Part shown: piece after piece, positions 18,658 to 28,944 of the stretch
Numbering within the stretch: the stretch's first letter is position 1
Layout of the letters: each line of letters begins with the position of its first letter
Source: an uncultured Bacteroidia bacterium
GTDB taxonomy: Bacteria; Bacteroidota; Bacteroidia; Bacteroidales; Prolixibacteraceae
Direction of reading: 5' to 3'
NCBI GenBank assembly: GCA_903850335.1
Contig: CAINLJ010000143.1
Location: forward strand, 1 to 64,000
Length of the DNA: 64,000 bases
Made by a program: the position numbers and the translations under genes
Notes under the pieces: generated by a model
Seen by the model: the letters and a program-made list of their open reading frames with translations, nothing else
Told to the model about the DNA's origin: nothing
Databases searched by the model: none

Positions 18658-19821
18658 ATGAAGCTAAAATTAGTAGCGTTGGTGCTTACAATCATTTGCC
18701 TTACAACTTGGAGACCAGGTTTCGCGGAGAATAAGACTAAACGTTGGTCTGTATTAACGGCTCAAAGTTTTATCAAACGATTTCCAAACCCTGATACGAT
18801 CTATTGTTGTGGAAATACGAATCATTTCAGCTGGCAGGCTGGTTATATCATGTTTGCCATGGAAAAACAATGGAAAGCCACAGGCGATCCTTTGTATTAC
18901 AATTACATTAAACGATATGTCGATCAGCAGGTTGATGAAAAGGGTAACATCCCCGCTTTTAAAAATGATGCTTTGGATAACTTCCTTCCCGGATATGCCA
19001 TCCTTTTTATGTACGAACAAACTCATCTTGAAAAATATAAGCTTGCAGCCATGAAAATCCGTACCGCTTTCGACACCTACCCGCGTAACAGTAACGGATT
19101 ATTCTGGCATGGCACGTGGGCAAAGCATCAGGTTTGGGTCGATGGTTTGTTTATGGGTCAAATATTTCTTGCCCGTTACGGAAAGGTAATTGGTGAAAGC
19201 GAATATGCATTTAACGAGTTGGTGAACCAAATAACGTTGGCTGCCGGGCGCCTTCAGAAGGAGAATGGCCTGCTATTGCATGGTTGGGACGAAAGTAAAG
19301 AAGCAGTCTGGGCAAATAAAACAACAGGATTGGCTCCGGAAGTTTGGAGCGAGGGGCTTGGCTGGTTCGCTGTACTTCTGGCCGATGTTTTTGATTATCT
19401 GCCTAAAGATCATCCTGGTTACTCCAAAGTCTTTGCCATTCACCAAAAGCTCTGCAAAGGTCTTAAGGATGTGCAGGATACCAAAACCGGCATGTGGTGC
19501 CAGGTAGTTGATAAACCCGACGAACCGGGAAACTGGAATGAGACTTCCGGAACGGGAATGTACATCTACCTATTGAAAAAGTCAATTGAAAAAGGATACA
19601 TTTCTGCCGCAAAGTACACATCAATTGTAAACAAGGCTTATATCGGAATCATTAAAAAAGCCAAAACCAACAACAATGGATTTATCGATCTGCTTGATTG
19701 CAGCAGCATCGGAGTCCAGAATAATTATCAGGCGTATATTAATCAACCTAAAGAAATAAGCCCGTATGCTGCCTTCGGCTCATTTATTATTGGTACTGCA
19801 GCCATTGAGCTCCCAAAATAG
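18658..19821 (+). CDS. GH105 (unsaturated uronyl/rhamnogalacturonyl hydrolase-like)
   Basis: 387 aa; alpha/alpha-barrel pattern with NHFSWQAGYIMFAME and KHQVWVDGLFMGQIFLARYGKV (WVDG.FM active-site motif). Confidence 0.85.
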   Translation: MKLKLVALVLTIICLTTWRPGFAENKTKRWSVLTAQSFIKRFPNPDTIYCCGNTNHFSWQAGYIMFAMEKQWKATGDPLYYNYIKRYVDQQVDEKGNIPAFKNDALDNFLPGYAILFMYEQTHLEKYKLAAMKIRTAFDTYPRNSNGLFWHGTWAKHQVWVDGLFMGQIFLARYGKVIGESEYAFNELVNQITLAAGRLQKENGLLLHGWDESKEAVWANKTTGLAPEVWSEGLGWFAVLLADVFDYLPKDHPGYSKVFAIHQKLCKGLKDVQDTKTGMWCQVVDKPDEPGNWNETSGTGMYIYLLKKSIEKGYISAAKYTSIVNKAYIGIIKKAKTNNNGFIDLLDCSSIGVQNNYQAYINQPKEISPYAAFGSFIIGTAAIELPK

Positions 19822-19862
19822 AGTTCCACCTATTCGACTAACTTTTAAAAAATAATATTAAG

Positions 19863-20879
19863 ATGAAAAAACTTTTGTTATGTCTTTGTATATCACTATT
19901 AACCGGCGTTTCTTTTGCACAAAATCCTGTTGCTGAAAATGGCCGGTTGCAGGTGATAGGTCACCAGCTTTGCAATGAGAAAGGTAAACCTCTTCAGTTA
20001 CGGGGAATGAGTATGTTTGGATTAATGCATATGCCGGAATGTCTGACCTGGAATAGTTTTAAGGTTCTAAAAGCCGATTGGAATTCAAATGTTGTTCGTG
20101 TCCCGGTATTAATGGCCAATTATAGCAATCCCAATAATTACAATCAAAATCCTGATTTTAATAATATGTTAATTGACAGTGTGGTAACCTGGTCTGAAAG
20201 GCTTGGGTTGTATTGCATCATTGACTGGCACAATGACAGGTTTGGAAATCCTGATGATTCCCATCACAAAAAAGCGGATGCTTTTTTTGAGCTGATGTCG
20301 ACGAAATACGCAGGTAAGAAGAATATTATTTATGAGCTGTTCAATGAACCTTACGGAAAATCAGTTACCTGGGATACTATTGTCAAAAATGCCAACAGGA
20401 TTGTTCCGATTATTCGTAAAAATAATCCTTTGGCTCTGATCCTTATTGGCACACCGGAATGGGATCAAAAGCTTGAAATGGTGGATCCCTCGAAATTGAA
20501 TGACTCGAGAAATATAATGTATACTTTTCATTTTTATGCGTCTTCGCATCGATCATTATATCAGATGTTTGCGGATCAGATTCATAGGGTACCTATATTT
20601 GTAAGCGAATGGGGTACCTGCGAATCTTCTGGATTAGGAAGGATTGACACGTTAACCAGTTCAATGTTCCTGAAAACAATGAAACATCATGTTAAATTGG
20701 GTGATACTGTATCAGTAAGCTGGTGTAATTTTAGTTATGGTGATAAAGCAGAGAGTACTTCGGCGCTCAAACCAAACAGTTGTTCTGAAGGCTTATGGAA
20801 TAATACGACAGCAGGGGGTGATTTCATAAAATGTTGGTTGAAAGAGAATTCACTCGATAAGCCGATGACAGATCAGTAA
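19863..20879 (+). CDS. GH5 endoglucanase-like glycoside hydrolase
   Basis: 338 aa; YELFNEPYG (acid/base) and PIFVSEWGTCESSG (nucleophile), YCIIDWHND. Confidence 0.93.
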   Translation: MKKLLLCLCISLLTGVSFAQNPVAENGRLQVIGHQLCNEKGKPLQLRGMSMFGLMHMPECLTWNSFKVLKADWNSNVVRVPVLMANYSNPNNYNQNPDFNNMLIDSVVTWSERLGLYCIIDWHNDRFGNPDDSHHKKADAFFELMSTKYAGKKNIIYELFNEPYGKSVTWDTIVKNANRIVPIIRKNNPLALILIGTPEWDQKLEMVDPSKLNDSRNIMYTFHFYASSHRSLYQMFADQIHRVPIFVSEWGTCESSGLGRIDTLTSSMFLKTMKHHVKLGDTVSVSWCNFSYGDKAESTSALKPNSCSEGLWNNTTAGGDFIKCWLKENSLDKPMTDQ

Positions 20880-20987
20880 TAGCAGGTTAAAAATCTTGAT
20901 TTATCAATGCTCGAAACTTATAACAAAAATCTTTAGTATCAATATAAAGATCTAAATATGAATAATTTACAATTTATATTTTGAAAT

Positions 20988-23267
20988 ATGAAAGCTTTTC
21001 TAAGTATCATTTTATTCCTGTTTTCCTGCACTATTTATGCTGAAAATAATCATGAATTAACCTGGAAATTAGGCTACTCAAATACAAAGGAGGAGGCCCC
21101 TGTGAATTATATGCCGGCAAGTGTTCCCGGTGCTGTCCAGTTGGATATTGCCAGGTATGAAAAATATCCACCCTATATCTTTGCTGATAATTTTAAGCAG
21201 TATTCATGGATGGAGGATAAGTTTTATACCTACATAACAACCTTTAAAAAACCTTATCTAAATCCTGCAGAACGTTTATTCTTTTATTCGAAAGGAATTG
21301 ATTATCAATGTGAAATCATTTTTAATAATGAGAAAATATTTGAACAGGAGGGGATGTTTACTTATATCAATGTCGATCTTACAGATCACATGAAGGATGA
21401 TAATGTTTTAAAAATACTTGTCTTTCCTGCCCCGAAGAGGTTCTCATTGCCGGTCGACAGAACTCAGGCTTCAAATGTTGTAAAGCCTCCGGTCAGTTAT
21501 CAGTGGGATTGGCATCCAAGGTTAATTCCGCTCGGAATTTGGGATGAAACAAGGCTGGAAGTTCGTAATCGTTCCTATATCGAAGATGTTTATGTCAATT
21601 ATGAGTTAAGTGCTGACTATAGAAAATCGGAGATTACTATCCTTGCATCAGGTAAGGAAACTGCAGGTAAAATATACGATTGGGAATTATCTGATGCCCA
21701 TGGAAATAAGGTCCTGCATGTGAAGGGTGAGATGAAAGATAATCTCACTGTTAAAGGTATTTCGCTGGACAATCCAAACCTGTGGTGGCCTCATGATCAG
21801 GGTACTTCGTACTTGTATTTGTCGACTTTTACCCTCCTTGATGAATCTGGTAATGAAATACAAAAAGTAACGCAGAAAGTTGGTTTTAAAAGAGTAAGAC
21901 TTGTAATGAATGAAGGGGCCTGGACCGAGAATTCATCTTTTCCAAAATCCCGAAGTGTTCCCCCAGCCCAGTTTGAGATTAACGGGAGGAAAATATTTGC
22001 CAAAGGGTCTAACTGGGTAAATCCGGAAATTTTTCCGGGTATTATTACGAAGGAGCGATATCAGGGACTGATTGATCTGGCAGTCGGTGCAAATATGAAT
22101 ATTTTCAGAATCTGGGGTGGCGGCATCATAAACAAGGAGTCTTTTTTTGATTATTGTGATGAGAAGGGGATGGTTGTGTGGCAGGAGTTTCCTCTTGCCT
22201 GCAATGATTATCCTGATGACGCACACTATTTATCAATTTTGAAACTGGAAGCCACCTCCATTATAAAGCGGTTAAGAAAACATGCAAGCCTTGGCCTGTG
22301 GTGCGGAGGAAATGAATTGTTTAACAGTTGGTCGGGAATGACAGATCAATCCTTGGCTTTGAGGTTATTAAATAGTCTTTGTTTTGAATTCAATCCATTG
22401 ATTCCCTTTAATCCTACCTCACCATTAATGGGAATGGGACATGGAAATTATGTTTTTAGATCTGCTGATGGAGAAGAGGTTTTTCAGGAGATGAAACGGG
22501 CTCATTACACGGCTTACACTGAATTTGGTATTCCTGGAATGTCACCCATAGAGGTCCTTAAGCAAATAATTCCTGAGAATGAACTGTTTCCACCACAACC
22601 AAAAACTGCATGGGAAGACCATCATGCATTTGGTGCCTGGATGGGAAATACCTGGTTGTGCCCTGAGATTTTGGAGGATTATTTTGGGAAACCCAGTTCA
22701 TTGGAGGAACTTGTGAAACAAAGTCAGTTACTTCAATGCGAAGGGTACAAAGCGATTTTTGAGGAGGCAAGACGACAAAAGCCGTATTGTGCCATGGCAC
22801 TAAACTGGTGTTACGATGAGCCTTGGCCAGCCGCGGTTAATAATTCGCTGATCGTTTATCCGGCAGTTTGTAAACCAGCATATTATGCAGTAAAAAACTC
22901 TTGCCGTCCATTCTTAGCCAGCGCAGGTATAAGTAAGTTCCGCTGGCATGAAGGAGAAGAATTCTTTGCTGATTTATGGCTTCTGAATGACAGTTATGAA
23001 GCGAAAAATGTCAAAACCGTCACTATGAAATTAGTATCAGGTAATCAGATTTTTGATCTGATTACATGGCATCCTGCTAATATCAAGGATAACACAAATA
23101 TGGCAGGGCCCACAGGACGTTTAAAATTACCTCATTTAAATCAAACCCAATTTCAATTGGTTGTTGAGGTAGAGGGACATCCGGAGTATAATTCAGAATA
23201 TACATTAAAATTCGTTTCTAATATATCTGCCGAAAATGATAAATCTCCGGTCTTAAACATTAATTAG
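20988..23267 (+). CDS. GH2-family beta-mannosidase-like glycoside hydrolase
   Basis: 759 aa; NIFRIWGGGIINKESFFDYCDEKGMVVWQEFPLACNDYP...LGLWCGGNEL and YTEFGIPG. Confidence 0.88.
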   Translation: MKAFLSIILFLFSCTIYAENNHELTWKLGYSNTKEEAPVNYMPASVPGAVQLDIARYEKYPPYIFADNFKQYSWMEDKFYTYITTFKKPYLNPAERLFFYSKGIDYQCEIIFNNEKIFEQEGMFTYINVDLTDHMKDDNVLKILVFPAPKRFSLPVDRTQASNVVKPPVSYQWDWHPRLIPLGIWDETRLEVRNRSYIEDVYVNYELSADYRKSEITILASGKETAGKIYDWELSDAHGNKVLHVKGEMKDNLTVKGISLDNPNLWWPHDQGTSYLYLSTFTLLDESGNEIQKVTQKVGFKRVRLVMNEGAWTENSSFPKSRSVPPAQFEINGRKIFAKGSNWVNPEIFPGIITKERYQGLIDLAVGANMNIFRIWGGGIINKESFFDYCDEKGMVVWQEFPLACNDYPDDAHYLSILKLEATSIIKRLRKHASLGLWCGGNELFNSWSGMTDQSLALRLLNSLCFEFNPLIPFNPTSPLMGMGHGNYVFRSADGEEVFQEMKRAHYTAYTEFGIPGMSPIEVLKQIIPENELFPPQPKTAWEDHHAFGAWMGNTWLCPEILEDYFGKPSSLEELVKQSQLLQCEGYKAIFEEARRQKPYCAMALNWCYDEPWPAAVNNSLIVYPAVCKPAYYAVKNSCRPFLASAGISKFRWHEGEEFFADLWLLNDSYEAKNVKTVTMKLVSGNQIFDLITWHPANIKDNTNMAGPTGRLKLPHLNQTQFQLVVEVEGHPEYNSEYTLKFVSNISAENDKSPVLNIN

Positions 23268-23287
23268 TATCGAAAAATCTTTTAGAT

Positions 23288-25204
23288 ATGCAAAAACTTT
23301 CGTTTTTCAATTTAGTGTTCCTGCTGCTAATTTCAGTAAACACTGGGTTTTCGCAAATTCCTGTGCGCATAGATGTCAATCTTACAAAAGACAGAAAGGC
23401 AATATCACCTTTAATTTATGGTAAAAACAATGTTTTGTCTAATGCTGTTGGGAATCCGGTCTCAAGTGAAGACATCCAAAAAATCAAAGAAGCAGGCATC
23501 CGTTTAGTTCGTCAGGGCGGAGGGAACAACAGCACCAAATACAATTGGCGAAATAAGCTTACTAGCCATCCTGATTGGTATAATAATGTATATTCAGCCG
23601 ATTGGGATTATGCAGCGTCATCGATGCTTGAAAAACTGCCGGGAATGCAGGGGATGTGGTCATTCCAATTGCTGGGTAAAGCAGCTGCAAACAATAAAAA
23701 TAATTTCAATGACTGGGACTTTAATCAGTCAAAATGGTGGGATGGCGTGAATCAAAATCTGGCAGGAAATGGTCAACCCGATCTGGCCGGAGGTGGTAAG
23801 GCATTGGTGGAAGGCAATCCAAACCTTTACCTGATGGATTGGCCTGCTGATTCAACAGTAGGAATTCTGGACAAATGGTTTGGGCCGCAGGGATTAGGTT
23901 ATGAAAAAAGCAGCATCCGGTATTGGAGTATGGATAATGAACCTGAAATATGGTCTGCAACTCATGATGATGTGATGAAAACCCAATGTACTGCCGAAGA
24001 ATATATGCAGTTGTATTTTAAGGTTGCAAAAGCCGCGAGGGCTAAGTTTCCTGAAATTAAACTGATTGGGCCGGTTCCTGCCAATGAGTGGCAGTGGTAC
24101 AACTGGAGTGGAGGGAGTATTATAAACGGGAAAAAGTACCCTTGGCTCGAGTTTTTCATAAAGAGAATTGCAGAGGAAGAAAAAGTTTCCGGAATCAAAT
24201 TACTGGATGTATTGGATATTCATTTTTATCCACAAACCAGTGATGACGCTCAAAGTGTTCAGCTTCATCGTGTTTATTTCGATCGGACATTCGCTTTTCC
24301 TGAAGCGAATGGAATAAAAAGCATTAATGGAGGATGGGATACCAGCCTGAATAAAGAATATATTCTTGGTCGTTGTGCCGATTGGCTGACCAATTACATG
24401 GGTGTTGACAACAAAGTTGGTTTGTCTGTAACTGAAACGGCAATTGCATCCAAAAATCCCAATGTTCAGGCGGTTTGGTACGCCTCAACTCTGGGGGAAT
24501 TTATGAAAAATGGTGTCGAAATTTTCACTCCCTGGAGTTGGGAAGTAGGTATGTGGGAAACCATTCATTTATTCAGCCGGTATAATCAAGGAAATTACGT
24601 AGAAGCAGTTTCACAAAACGAATCATTAATTTCGGCATACCCATCGGTAAATAATTCAACAGATTCGATATCAATCATATTGGTAAATCGCTCTCTGACT
24701 GACAAGAATCTTGTTAATCTGAATTTTAACGGATCCATAGTGGGAGATGGCAAGTACACGATGATGTCGTTATCCAATCTGAAAAGTACCGAAACTTTTG
24801 TCTCGCACACTAACAACGCTTTGGTAAGAAGTGACGTGACAGCCAAAAATAATCAGATTAATGTTGAACTGGCACCATTATCCGTTAATGCAATTGTTTT
24901 AACCAGTCTTACTACTTCTGTAAAACATTCTCTGAAAATTAATAGTTTCAAAGCCGCGATATATCCCAATCCTGCAATCGATTGGTGTTATCTCAATATT
25001 TCTTTATCGAAGGAAGAAAAACTAAATATCGGATTATATCAGGTAAATGGAATGTTACGTAAATCCATTTGCAATAAAGTCTTTGAACCGGGAAGCCAGA
25101 CTATCGGAATCGAGATCAATGATCTTCCCAGCGGAGTTTATTTTATCAAATTCCAGTCAAAAGATGATCAGGAAACCATAAAACTCATTAAAAAGCAAAT
25201 GTGA
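23288..25204 (+). CDS. GH44-like endoglucanase/xyloglucanase with C-terminal T9SS type A sorting domain
   Basis: 638 aa; IYGKNN...RLVRQGGGNNSTKYNWRNKLTSHPDWYNNVYSADWD, WSMDNEPEIW, LSVTETAI; C-terminal AAIYPNPAIDWCYLNI...GVYFIKFQ...IKLIKKQM sorting tail. Confidence 0.88.
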   Translation: MQKLSFFNLVFLLLISVNTGFSQIPVRIDVNLTKDRKAISPLIYGKNNVLSNAVGNPVSSEDIQKIKEAGIRLVRQGGGNNSTKYNWRNKLTSHPDWYNNVYSADWDYAASSMLEKLPGMQGMWSFQLLGKAAANNKNNFNDWDFNQSKWWDGVNQNLAGNGQPDLAGGGKALVEGNPNLYLMDWPADSTVGILDKWFGPQGLGYEKSSIRYWSMDNEPEIWSATHDDVMKTQCTAEEYMQLYFKVAKAARAKFPEIKLIGPVPANEWQWYNWSGGSIINGKKYPWLEFFIKRIAEEEKVSGIKLLDVLDIHFYPQTSDDAQSVQLHRVYFDRTFAFPEANGIKSINGGWDTSLNKEYILGRCADWLTNYMGVDNKVGLSVTETAIASKNPNVQAVWYASTLGEFMKNGVEIFTPWSWEVGMWETIHLFSRYNQGNYVEAVSQNESLISAYPSVNNSTDSISIILVNRSLTDKNLVNLNFNGSIVGDGKYTMMSLSNLKSTETFVSHTNNALVRSDVTAKNNQINVELAPLSVNAIVLTSLTTSVKHSLKINSFKAAIYPNPAIDWCYLNISLSKEEKLNIGLYQVNGMLRKSICNKVFEPGSQTIGIEINDLPSGVYFIKFQSKDDQETIKLIKKQM

Positions 25205-25216
25205 ATCAAACAATCT

Positions 25217-25567
25217 TTATTCTTTGATTCTCCAACGGTTAAAAAGGAAGCGTAATAACACCCGATCAGCAAAAAAGATAAAGTTAACAAGAAGGAAAAT
25301 AAATATTGTTTGCAAAAGATTCCTTGATATTAATGTAATTACCTGAATTACTGTATCTTTATTTGCAAAATAATAAGTTACAGCAACAATAGTCAATAGA
25401 AATATTAAGAATGATGTAATGTTAAAATATTCAACTAAATCTGCTTTCCATTGTGTACGTCTTACTAACTCATTCATGATTTTTTTGGCAAAATCATCTG
25501 GGATTAGAAAATCAGGTTCAGAACCGAATGATTCTTCAATTAAATGATCCAATTCTTTAATTCTCAT
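25217..25567 (-). CDS. small two-TM protein, probable sigma-factor partner (anti-sigma-like)
   Basis: 116 aa; overlaps the sigma factor gene end by 11 nt (translational coupling). Confidence 0.55.
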   Translation of the reverse strand: MRIKELDHLIEESFGSEPDFLIPDDFAKKIMNELVRRTQWKADLVEYFNITSFLIFLLTIVAVTYYFANKDTVIQVITLISRNLLQTIFIFLLVNFIFFADRVLLRFLFNRWRIKE

Positions 25568-26138
25568 TGCTTATCTCCTTTACCATTTTTAAACTGTTTT
25601 CGTCAACTATAAATTTCAGTTTCTCCCTTAAGATTACTTTTGCCCTGAAAAGGTAGCTCTTGACCGTCCCTTCCGCCATTCCTGTAATTTGCTCGATTTC
25701 ATTGTATGAAAACTCATCAAGATGAAAAAGTGTGATTACAGTGCGGTACTGAACAGGTAAAAGCTCAATTTGATCTCTTATATACCGGTGAAAATCAATC
25801 TGTTCATACTCAGTTGTTTTAAATTCTTTTAAGGACCCAAGAATTGAAGAATCATCAGGAATTGTTTCATCGTACTTTTTATATTTGCGCATATGATTGC
25901 AAGCACTATTATATGCAATGGTAGCAATCCAGGTAGATAACTTACAATCATTCCTATACTTACTCAGGTTCTGGTAAACCTTTAGAAAAACTTCCTGCGA
26001 AACGTCCTCGATTTCATCCCGACGTTGAATTAAACGTCCGGTTATATGAACAACCAGTTTCCGGTAACGATTTACCAGAAAAGTAAAACAATTCATATTC
26101 CCGTTTAAAATCTGTCTGATTAATTCGTGGTCATCCAT
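25557..26138 (-). CDS. ECF-type RNA polymerase sigma-70 factor
   Basis: 193 aa; region 2 (EDVSQEVFLKVYQNLSKYRNDCKLSTWIATIAYNSACNHMRK) and region 4 (VQYRTVITLFHLDEFSYNEIEQITGMAEGTVKSYLFRAKVILREKL). Confidence 0.95.
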   Translation of the reverse strand: MDDHELIRQILNGNMNCFTFLVNRYRKLVVHITGRLIQRRDEIEDVSQEVFLKVYQNLSKYRNDCKLSTWIATIAYNSACNHMRKYKKYDETIPDDSSILGSLKEFKTTEYEQIDFHRYIRDQIELLPVQYRTVITLFHLDEFSYNEIEQITGMAEGTVKSYLFRAKVILREKLKFIVDENSLKMVKEISNEN

Positions 26139-26275
26139 ACATTAGGTTTGACACTCAAAGGTGGTTAAATGTTGCACACGTCAAGCACAATTTGAAATAA
26201 ATAAAAATGGGATATTTTGCAACATTTTGATTGCTTCTGCTGTCACATTTTACAAACACTTTAAAACTGAAAATT

Positions 26276-26668
26276 ATGAAAGGTCCTTATGATGTAATGA
26301 TGATTGCAGTAATCTTTTACGCATTTTACGCGATTCTGAAAAATTTTACCGAATTCTTATTAAAACGGAAGATTATCAGAGCCGGCCATTTTGAGAATGC
26401 GGGAATCCTGGATCAGAAGATTGCCTCTTTAACTCCAGAAAATCAAGAGGCTAATAAATATCCTTCTCTCAAATGGGGATTGGTCGCTCTCTTTGGTGGT
26501 CTTGGGTTTATTCTCATTGACCTAATGAGTCCCGGAGCTATAAATCAGGATAACTATCAGAATTTCATGCACAACAGCTTGTTACCCTTTGGCATCGAAC
26601 TGGTTTCCATTTCATTAGGTTTTATTGTCTATTTTCTGATTGTGAATTTCAGCAAAAAGAAAAATTAA
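26276..26668 (+). CDS. small membrane protein (DUF6249-like)
   Basis: 130 aa from the internal ATG (ORF track start 26231); three hydrophobic segments; divergent from the sigma factor. Confidence 0.6.
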   Translation: MKGPYDVMMIAVIFYAFYAILKNFTEFLLKRKIIRAGHFENAGILDQKIASLTPENQEANKYPSLKWGLVALFGGLGFILIDLMSPGAINQDNYQNFMHNSLLPFGIELVSISLGFIVYFLIVNFSKKKN

Positions 26669-26717
26669 AAGTGCTGGGGCGCAAAATCCTGCGCCCCTGC
26701 ACTTTTAATTTTTCTTT
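26656..26717. terminator. bidirectional Rho-independent-type terminator, 28-position stem with one T-T mismatch
   Basis: AAAGAAAAATTAAAAGTGCtGGGGCGCA-aaatcc-TGCGCCCCtGCACTTTTAATTTTTCTTT; contains or abuts the stop codons of both convergent genes. Confidence 0.92.
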
Positions 26718-27831
26718 ACGATGTTTTCCGGTATCTGAAGATTGCCAGGCCAAATATCGAAACAGCAAATGCTGAGAGGGCGGCAAATTCGTTGAAAATA
26801 TCTGTGAAATTGGATCCTTTTAAAAGTACACTTCGCATAATTTTCACAAAATAATAAAGGGGATTAATATAATCGAGCTTCTGGGCCCAGTCTGGCATAC
26901 TCTCAACCGGAGTAAACAATCCGCTCATCATGATGAAAACAATCAATGAAAAAAATGCGACAAACGTGGCCTGCTGCTGCGTATCACTAATTGTCGAGAT
27001 AAATAGTCCCCACGAAAGCACCAGAACGAGATAGACGGAGGCCAGTCCAAAAAGTAGCAATAAGCTGCCTCTGATGGGAATGTTAAATGCCAGGCTTGCT
27101 ACGAGTAAGCCAAAGGCCAGATCAAATAAACCAATTACCAGAAAGGGGAGGAGTTTGCCGGCAATAAACTGCCACTTCTTCAGGGGTGTAACATTGATCT
27201 GCTCGATAGTCCCTAACTCCTTTTCCCGCACCAGATTCATACCTCCAAGCAACATTCCTACAACAGTGATTAGAACCACCAGAATCCCGGGTGCCATATA
27301 GAATTTGTAGTTAAGCTGAGGGTTAAACCAATAGGTCGGTTTTATTTCAATATTTTTGTTTTGCCTGTATTCAGGTTTCAAAGGGTTTATCAGGACTTTC
27401 TGGCTGTAAGAACCAATAATACTGGAAAGGTATCCAAATGAAAGCTGAGCAGCATTACCATTTATTGCATCAACAAGTACCTGAACTTCAGCTGATTTAT
27501 TTACATTAAGATCCTTGTCAAAATGTCTTGGTATAATAAGTGCCAGATCGATCTTATTGCGCATCAGCAGATCTTCTGCTTCCTGAGAATTGGTCAGATT
27601 ATTGCGTACCTTAAAAAAAGGATTTCCCGTGATCCCTGCCACCATTTGCCTGGATGAGTATGAATGGTCAAAATCGACAATTGCAAGATCTACTTGTCTT
27701 AATTCATTCGTGGCTGCAAAAACAAGGATTAGCATCTGTATAAGAGGCATTACAAAGATGACCGGCAGCATCGATTTATTACGGAAAATCTGAGTAAACT
27801 CTTTTTGAAGAATATAATATAGTGTTCGCAT
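26716..27831 (-). CDS. ABC-2 type transporter permease
   Basis: 371 aa; MRTLYYILQKEFTQIFRNKSMLPVIFVMP, GGMNLVREKELGTIEQINVTPLKKWQFIAGKLLPF. Confidence 0.93.
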   Translation of the reverse strand: MRTLYYILQKEFTQIFRNKSMLPVIFVMPLIQMLILVFAATNELRQVDLAIVDFDHSYSSRQMVAGITGNPFFKVRNNLTNSQEAEDLLMRNKIDLALIIPRHFDKDLNVNKSAEVQVLVDAINGNAAQLSFGYLSSIIGSYSQKVLINPLKPEYRQNKNIEIKPTYWFNPQLNYKFYMAPGILVVLITVVGMLLGGMNLVREKELGTIEQINVTPLKKWQFIAGKLLPFLVIGLFDLAFGLLVASLAFNIPIRGSLLLLFGLASVYLVLVLSWGLFISTISDTQQQATFVAFFSLIVFIMMSGLFTPVESMPDWAQKLDYINPLYYFVKIMRSVLLKGSNFTDIFNEFAALSAFAVSIFGLAIFRYRKTS

Positions 27832-27837
27832 AATGAG

Positions 27838-28944
27838 CTATTGAAGACGGATTTTAAATTTTCGGATACTTATTAAGATAAAGATTACGGACATTCCCAA
27901 AAGAATGACTGTGTTTGGCCAGATTGTTTCAATACCACCTCCTTTTAACATAACCGTCCTGTTGATCTCTATAAACCACCGGGGCGGCATCAGATTAGCT
28001 ACAATTTGCAGTGGAACCGGCATATTCTTGACCGGGAAAATAAATCCTGAAAGTAGTATACTGGGAAGCATCAGAACGAAACCGGACATTGCAAGAGCTG
28101 TCAGCTGACTATTAGCAAATGTAGAAATCAGTATGCCAAGAGAAAGAGCCAGAAAAATAAACAAAAGGATCTCTCCAAGCAACAAAGCTAAATTCCCGAT
28201 TATAGGTACCTCAAAAACGAAATATCCGAGTAGTAAAACCACTAATGCATTGATAATGGAGAGAATCAGATAGGGAACAACTTTCCCCAGAATAATCTGA
28301 ATAGGCTTCAAAGGAGAGGCCAGAAGGATCTCCATTGTTCCTGTCTCTTTTTCACGCGTAATCGTAATGGCGGTCATCATTGCTGAGATCAGCATTAGTA
28401 TTACCGCGATTAACCCGGGAATAAAATTGTAGGCATCGCGCATATCTTCATTAAAGAGCATTCTTACCTTGATATTTATACCTGGAACCTTCTGGTCCTT
28501 TGTGAATTCATCTTTAACAAAACCATTTGCTATTGCAGTAGTATAATTAACAACAAGTTGTGCTGCATTTGGCTCGGAAGCATCAGCAATTACCTGAATT
28601 CCAGCCTTGCCCTCTTTGATAAGCTTACGGGCGAAATCAGGTTCAAAGACTACGATCTCCTTAACTTTACTACTCCTGAACAACCCTTCATATTCACTTT
28701 CAGATTTTGGTAATGCGGCTAACTGGAAGAATCCGGATGATAATAGCCGCTCTGTAAGCCTAATACTCAGATAGTCTTTTGAATGGTCGACAACTGCTAT
28801 TTTAACATTCCGAACTTCATTGGTTAATACAAAACCAAAGAGTAAAAGCTGAGCGATCGGGATTCCGAATAAAATAACAAGAGTTCGTGGATCACGGAAT
28901 ATATGGTAAAACTCTTTTCTTAGAAATGCCAGAAATCTGTTCAT
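27838..28944 (-). CDS. ABC-2 type transporter permease
   Basis: 368 aa; LRKEFYHIFRDPRTLVILFGIP, ITREKETGTMEILLASPLKPIQIILGKVVPY. Confidence 0.93.
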   Translation of the reverse strand: MNRFLAFLRKEFYHIFRDPRTLVILFGIPIAQLLLFGFVLTNEVRNVKIAVVDHSKDYLSIRLTERLLSSGFFQLAALPKSESEYEGLFRSSKVKEIVVFEPDFARKLIKEGKAGIQVIADASEPNAAQLVVNYTTAIANGFVKDEFTKDQKVPGINIKVRMLFNEDMRDAYNFIPGLIAVILMLISAMMTAITITREKETGTMEILLASPLKPIQIILGKVVPYLILSIINALVVLLLGYFVFEVPIIGNLALLLGEILLFIFLALSLGILISTFANSQLTALAMSGFVLMLPSILLSGFIFPVKNMPVPLQIVANLMPPRWFIEINRTVMLKGGGIETIWPNTVILLGMSVIFILISIRKFKIRLQ

